Source: Exiguobacterium sp. TNDT2
Lineage (GTDB): Bacteria; Bacillota; Bacilli; Exiguobacteriales; Exiguobacteriaceae
Reading direction: 5' to 3'
Assembly (NCBI RefSeq): GCF_003331145.1
Contig: NZ_QLVE01000005.1
Location: 46,374 to 110,373, forward strand
Length of the DNA: 64,000 bases
Under the pieces are notes generated by a model. The model was not told the origin of the DNA and did not search any database. It saw nothing but the letters and a program-made list of their open reading frames with translations. The position numbers and the translations under genes were made by a program. Positions 60,476-64,000 of the stretch are shown one piece after another. Each line of letters begins with the position of its first letter. Position 1 is the first letter of the stretch.

Positions 60476-61593
60476 CGGCCCACCACCTGTTCATACAGCG
60501 CTTCATAAGCCGTGACGATATCGGCCGAAGCGAACTGTTTGGCCCGCTCGAGCCCGCTCTTACGGAAACGTGCATGCAGTTCCCCGTCGAGCAAGATTGC
60601 CTCGAGCGCTTTCGTTGCGGCGATTGCATCTCCGCGTTTGACGACGAATCCTTCCACCCCGTCCGTGATGACTTCCGGCAATCCGCCCGCATCGCTGACG
60701 ACCGACGGGACACCTGTCGCCATCGCCTCGAGGGCGACGAGACCGAACGCCTCTTTGTCTGACAATAGGATATGAACGTCGCTGATGGACAGAAGTGCCG
60801 CGACTTGCTCTTGTTTCCCGGCGAAGATGACTTGCTCTTCAAGCCCCATCTCGCTCACGAGGCGGCGCATCGCTCCCATGAGCGGACCATCGCCGACGAG
60901 GAGCAGCTTCTTGTGCGGCACGTTCATCTGCTGGAACGCCTCGAGCACGAGATCGATTCGCTTCACTGGGCGGAAGTTCGAGATATGGATGACGACCCGG
61001 TCCTGTTCGGTCAACCCGTATCGCTCCCGCAGCGATGTGTCGGCCTGCGGCTGATAGACGGCCTCGTCGATAAAGTTATGGATGACGTCGATTGACAAGT
61101 CGGACCCGATCCGCTCGAGCGTCTCGCATTTCAAGCTGTTCGAGACGGCCGTAATCGCGTTCGATTGGCGCAATCCGTACAAGATGGCCGGCTTCAATTC
61201 CTCATCTTCCCCGAGCACGGTAATGTCAGTTCCATGGAGCGTCGACACGATTGGCGTCTTCGTCCCGGCCATCTCGCGTCCGAGGGCGGCACAGACGGCG
61301 TGCGGCACTGCGTAGTGGGCATGGATGACATCAAGACCGAACGCCTGGATGACGCTTGCAATCTTCGACGCGAGCGTCATGTCGTAAGGCGGATAACGGA
61401 ACACAGAATACTGATTGATCTCGACTTGGTGGAACGTGATGTTCGGATGATACGCGTTCAATCGGAACGGCATGCTTGACGTGATGAAATGCACGTCATG
61501 CCCCCGGTCGGCGAGTTTCATGCCAAGCTCGGTGGCGAGAATGCCCGACCCCCCGACCGACGGATAACAGAGGACCCCGATGCGTAGTCTCAT
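60472..61593 (-). CDS. bshA: N-acetyl-alpha-D-glucosaminyl L-malate synthase BshA
   Basis: GT4 glycosyltransferase of 373 residues that starts bacillithiol synthesis by joining GlcNAc from UDP-GlcNAc to L-malate. Landmarks: YPSVGGSGILATELG, HAHYAVPHAVCAALG, STLHGTDITVLGED, SNFRPVKRIDLVLEAF, and EAFGLVALEAMATGVPSV with the EX7E motif. Overlaps bshB1 and cca by 4 bases each. Confidence 0.95.
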   Translation of the reverse strand: MRLRIGVLCYPSVGGSGILATELGMKLADRGHDVHFITSSMPFRLNAYHPNITFHQVEINQYSVFRYPPYDMTLASKIASVIQAFGLDVIHAHYAVPHAVCAALGREMAGTKTPIVSTLHGTDITVLGEDEELKPAILYGLRQSNAITAVSNSLKCETLERIGSDLSIDVIHNFIDEAVYQPQADTSLRERYGLTEQDRVVIHISNFRPVKRIDLVLEAFQQMNVPHKKLLLVGDGPLMGAMRRLVSEMGLEEQVIFAGKQEQVAALLSISDVHILLSDKEAFGLVALEAMATGVPSVVSDAGGLPEVITDGVEGFVVKRGDAIAATKALEAILLDGELHARFRKSGLERAKQFASADIVTAYEALYEQVVGR

Positions 61594-62273
61594 GTGAGAT
61601 CACCTGCCTTCGCGACGACGTATGGACGGGTCGTCATCAACCCTTCCGCATACGCGGTCCCGATTAAACTGCCGAAATGACGTTCACGGGCCAACACCCG
61701 CTCGAGATAGGCGTCCGTGAGTGGTGTCGCCACTCCGTCGACCGGTGTGAACTGACTGGCATAGGCCTGTAAAGCGTTTAGTTTATGCTCGATTGTCCCC
61801 GTGACGTCGATGCAGACGTCCGGTGTCGTATGGGCGTTGATCATGTATTGGTAGACGCTTGAAGGTCGATACGCCGGGACATCGGGCATAAATTTATGGA
61901 TCCCGGCGTTAAAGAGCGCCTCCTCGACGAGTCGGGCGCAAGCGCCGTGGTCAGGATGGCGGTCGATGCCGTATGGATAGAGGACGTGCGTCGGACGTTC
62001 GGTCCGAATCAACCGGACAATCGCCTCGAGTTGTGTGGCGTCCCCGGTCAAACCACGGTCCGGGAAACCGAGATTGATGCGGCGGATACCGAGCACCCGA
62101 TTGGCCGCTTCGGCTTCGAGCCCGCGTGTGACGACGTCCCCGTTCGAAGACAGCTCCGCTCTCGTCAAATCGACGTATAAGACGTCGACCCCGGCCTCGG
62201 TCCATTGGGCGGTCATGCCGGCGATGCCGATTTCGATATCGTCCGGATGGGCCCCAATTGCTACTATTTTCAT
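61590..62273 (-). CDS. bshB1: Bacillithiol biosynthesis deacetylase BshB1
   Basis: Zinc-dependent LmbE/PIG-L family hydrolase of 227 residues that removes acetyl from GlcNAc-malate, the second step of bacillithiol synthesis. AHPDDIEIGIAG carries two metal ligands and the HPDHGACARLVEEA stretch a third. AGGTG precedes the ATG. First gene of the bshB1-bshA-cca-birA run. The final ligase gene bshC is not in the window. Confidence 0.94.
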   Translation of the reverse strand: MKIVAIGAHPDDIEIGIAGMTAQWTEAGVDVLYVDLTRAELSSNGDVVTRGLEAEAANRVLGIRRINLGFPDRGLTGDATQLEAIVRLIRTERPTHVLYPYGIDRHPDHGACARLVEEALFNAGIHKFMPDVPAYRPSSVYQYMINAHTTPDVCIDVTGTIEHKLNALQAYASQFTPVDGVATPLTDAYLERVLARERHFGSLIGTAYAEGLMTTRPYVVAKAGDLT

Positions 62274-62384
62274 AAAATCACCTCTTCTGTGAAAAGTATA
62301 TCGGACTCATCGCGGAATGTCATATGTGGAGGGTAGTCAATCGAGAGGTTTTTCGAGTACGCTACTAGGTGGGAGGTGAACCAA

Positions 62385-63260
62385 ATGACGGTACAATTAC
62401 CGATCCGGTTTCGCAATATATTCTTTATTTTAATTGGTTCTTTTATTTTCGCGTTCGGCGTCTATCATTTCAACGTCCAGAACAATTTGGCGGAAGGCGG
62501 ATTCACGGGCATCACGTTGATTCTGCGTGGTTTGTTCGATTGGTCGCCGTCAATCACGAACTTGGCGCTCAACATCCCGCTCTTCTTCGTCAGCTATAAG
62601 CTGCTCGGGCGGACGACGTTCATTTACACGCTCATCGGGACGTTCAGCTTCTCACTCTGGTACGCCCTCATCGCCAAGTATTCGAACCTCGTCATCGATT
62701 TGACGGACGACATGGTGCTCGCGAGTCTGTTCGCCGGTCTCTTCATCGGGGTCGGGCTCGGCATCATCTTTAATAACGGCGGCACGACCGGAGGCGTCGA
62801 CATCATCGCACGGCTCGTCCAACGCTATGTCGGCTGGTCGATCGGCAAGACGTTCCTCGTGTTCGACTTTTTCGTCATCGTCCTCAGTTTGACGTATCTC
62901 GATATTCGCGAGGCGATGTATACGCTCCTCGCCGTCTATATCGGTGCCCGCGTCATCGACTCGATGCAGGAAGGGACATATGCCGGGAAGGCCGCCATGA
63001 TCATCAGCGACCATCGCACGGCCATCGCCGACGGCATCCACGCCACAATGAACCGCGGGACGACCCGTCTTCTCGCCAAAGGCGGCTATTCGAATAAGGA
63101 ACTTGAAGTCCTCTACGTCGTCGTCGGTCGGAACGAAGTCAACCGGTTGAAGACGATCGTCAAACAGATCGACCCGCACGCTTTCGTCACGTTCCACCAC
63201 GTTTATGAAGTCGGCGGTGAAGGCTTCACGTTCGATGAGAACCGTGTACCACTGAAATAA
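62385..63260 (+). CDS. YitT-family membrane protein with DUF2179 domain
   Basis: 291 residues. Five or so membrane segments (FRNIFFILIGSFIFAFGVYHF at the N-terminus; NNGGTTGGVDIIARLVQRY loop) are followed by a cytoplasmic DUF2179 domain (about 205-291: GIHATMNRGTTRLLAKGGYSNKE; IDPHAFVTFHHVYEVGG). Function unknown; related to B. subtilis YpjC, which lies in the same neighbourhood as the bsh genes. ATG 62385-62387 has GGGAGG 8 bases upstream. Divergent from bshB1. Confidence 0.9.
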   Translation: MTVQLPIRFRNIFFILIGSFIFAFGVYHFNVQNNLAEGGFTGITLILRGLFDWSPSITNLALNIPLFFVSYKLLGRTTFIYTLIGTFSFSLWYALIAKYSNLVIDLTDDMVLASLFAGLFIGVGLGIIFNNGGTTGGVDIIARLVQRYVGWSIGKTFLVFDFFVIVLSLTYLDIREAMYTLLAVYIGARVIDSMQEGTYAGKAAMIISDHRTAIADGIHATMNRGTTRLLAKGGYSNKELEVLYVVVGRNEVNRLKTIVKQIDPHAFVTFHHVYEVGGEGFTFDENRVPLK

Positions 63261-63367
63261 AGTAATGTAGATTGTTCGTTCATCTGAGTTGCTTCGATTC
63301 GTATCCAAATCGTGAGCCAGGGACCAGTCGATTAAAACAACTCGCATTGTTTCAAGGAGGCTACATT

Positions 63368-63700
63368 GTGGAGAATCGTTTTTGTTCAGCGTTGTCAAAC
63401 AGGCATCTCTTGACCATTTCGCTGGTGATTCTTTTGACTTCAGCATGCATGGCGTACCTGTTTGGGAATTCTTCTATCGTTTCCGTTACTGAGAGGACGA
63501 CCATTGTTGCAAAGAATCGGTCTGAGACAGGACAATGGATCATTCTTGCAAATGAGAAAAAAATAGATGTGGTTGATTTCAGTACGTGGGCTTTACTTGA
63601 AGAAAATGAGGAGTACACGGTGTCTTACGAGTCAAAGGAAGCATCGACTAAGTATGTTTTGACCAACGTCGTTCCAAGCGATTATAACGGGCAATTTTGA
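63368..63700 (+). CDS. Small membrane-anchored protein of unknown function
   Basis: 110 residues with one N-terminal membrane segment (LLTISLVILLTSACMAYLFG, about 14-33) and a predicted extracytoplasmic domain. GTG 63368-63370 follows AAGGAGG by 7 bases, an excellent site. The gene is visibly poorer in G+C than its neighbours, suggesting a recent arrival or fast evolution. No family recognised. Confidence 0.6.
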   Translation: MENRFCSALSNRHLLTISLVILLTSACMAYLFGNSSIVSVTERTTIVAKNRSETGQWIILANEKKIDVVDFSTWALLEENEEYTVSYESKEASTKYVLTNVVPSDYNGQF

Positions 63701-63745
63701 CGTTGCTCTGATTGCACTCGTCATGAGACAAAATACGAGTATGAT

Positions 63746-63793
63746 AAAACAGGCCACTAGAAGCAGCTTAATCGCTTCCAGTGGCCTGTTTTT
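63746..63793. terminator. Convergent terminator between the small gene and greA
   Basis: AAAACAGGCCACT-a-GAAGC (63746-63764) pairs with GCTTC-c-AGTGGCCTGTTTT (63774-63792). A- and T-runs at the ends let it stop transcription from both sides. Confidence 0.92.
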
Positions 63794-63829
63794 GAGTAAA
63801 CGGTCGTAGACTCGGGTTGGGTCTAACCA

Positions 63830-64000
63830 TTATTTGTCGATCCGGACAATCTCAAAGTCGAGTGGGCCACCCGGTGAATCGATTGTGACGGATTGACCGA
63901 CGGTAGCTCCAATCAAACCGCTGCCGAGCGGTGACGTCGCGGAGATCGACCCGTTTGCCAAATCGGCCTCGAGCTCACCGACGAGACGGTACGTCTCGTC
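63830..64000 (-). CDS. greA: Transcription elongation factor GreA, C-terminal part (cut by window edge)
   Basis: Rescues backtracked RNA polymerase by stimulating transcript cleavage. Only the last 56 codons are present: the FKBP-like C-terminal domain with YRLVGELEAD, SISATSPLGSGLIG and the ending PGGPLDFEIVRIDK, typical of GreA. The N-terminal coiled coil lies beyond the right edge, so GreA rather than a GreB-like paralogue is likely but not certain. Confidence 0.85.
   Translation of the reverse strand, partial: DETYRLVGELEADLANGSISATSPLGSGLIGATVGQSVTIDSPGGPLDFEIVRIDK

Noticed and set aside
1..64000. CRISPR arrays, tRNA or rRNA genes, insertion sequences, prophage
   Set aside because: No regularly spaced repeats, cloverleaf sequences, rRNA segments, transposase or phage genes were seen on reading both strands.

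Overview
The window looks like chromosomal core sequence from a member of the Bacillales, roughly half G+C. My best guess is Exiguobacterium, judged from base composition and gene content; no rRNA or other marker here proves it. The support is strong gene-order agreement with Bacillus subtilis in several blocks: ricA-mutS-mutL; mrfA-mrfB-ypsA-gpsB; recU-ponA; ypmA-ypmB-aspB-asnS-dnaD-nth; and bshB1-bshA-cca-birA-panBCD-dinG. Most genes lie on the minus strand, packed into operons with 4-base stop/start overlaps. I saw no rRNA, tRNA, CRISPR array, prophage or insertion sequence.

Layout. 1-1.7 kb: start of an anaerobic ribonucleotide reductase gene (nrdD, cut by the left edge) behind a symmetric NrdR-type operator, and a formate/nitrite channel. 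1.7-7.4 kb: ribosomal protein L25/Ctc and the mutS-mutL mismatch repair operon with ricA. 7.5-15.3 kb: accessory genes, comprising an acetyltransferase, a carotenoid-type desaturase, three small nucleotide-handling enzymes, a binding lipoprotein coupled to a HisC-like aminotransferase, a sugar acetyltransferase and an unassigned TIM-barrel protein. 15.4-23.2 kb: a complete histidine pathway, hisZGDCBHAFIE on the minus strand and the phosphatase hisJ divergent from it. 23.4-34.9 kb: a deaminase, xpaC-telA, a sodium symporter, a lipid kinase joined to an OpuF/EgtU-type ABC transporter, a 3D-domain envelope protein, a DUF2157/GDYXXLXY pair and a NUDIX enzyme. 35-37.3 kb: a flavin monooxygenase and two small unknowns. 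37.3-46 kb: NERD-gpsB-ypsA-mrfB-mrfA-unknown, then ponA-recU. 46.2-48.6 kb: an accessory insert between recU and nth, with a DUF3800 gene behind a structured leader and an MFS transporter gene broken by a 17-bp tandem repeat. 48.6-62.3 kb: nth to bshB1. 62.4 kb to the end: a YitT-family membrane protein, a small unknown and the 3' end of greA.

How the genes work together. DNA repair is heavily represented: MutS/MutL, MrfA/MrfB, RecU, Nth and DinG. Envelope growth is represented by PonA, GpsB and the 3D protein. Cofactor and thiol synthesis is represented by panBCD, birA and bshA/bshB1. Histidine synthesis is complete.

The observations most worth following are the out-of-frame 17-bp repeat in the MFS gene (possible on/off switching), the structured leader ahead of the DUF3800 gene, a pan-type leader RNA with a terminator ahead of panB, the symmetric NrdR/inverted-repeat operator at nrdD, an unknown gene heading the mrfAB operon, and the binding lipoprotein translationally coupled to an aminotransferase.
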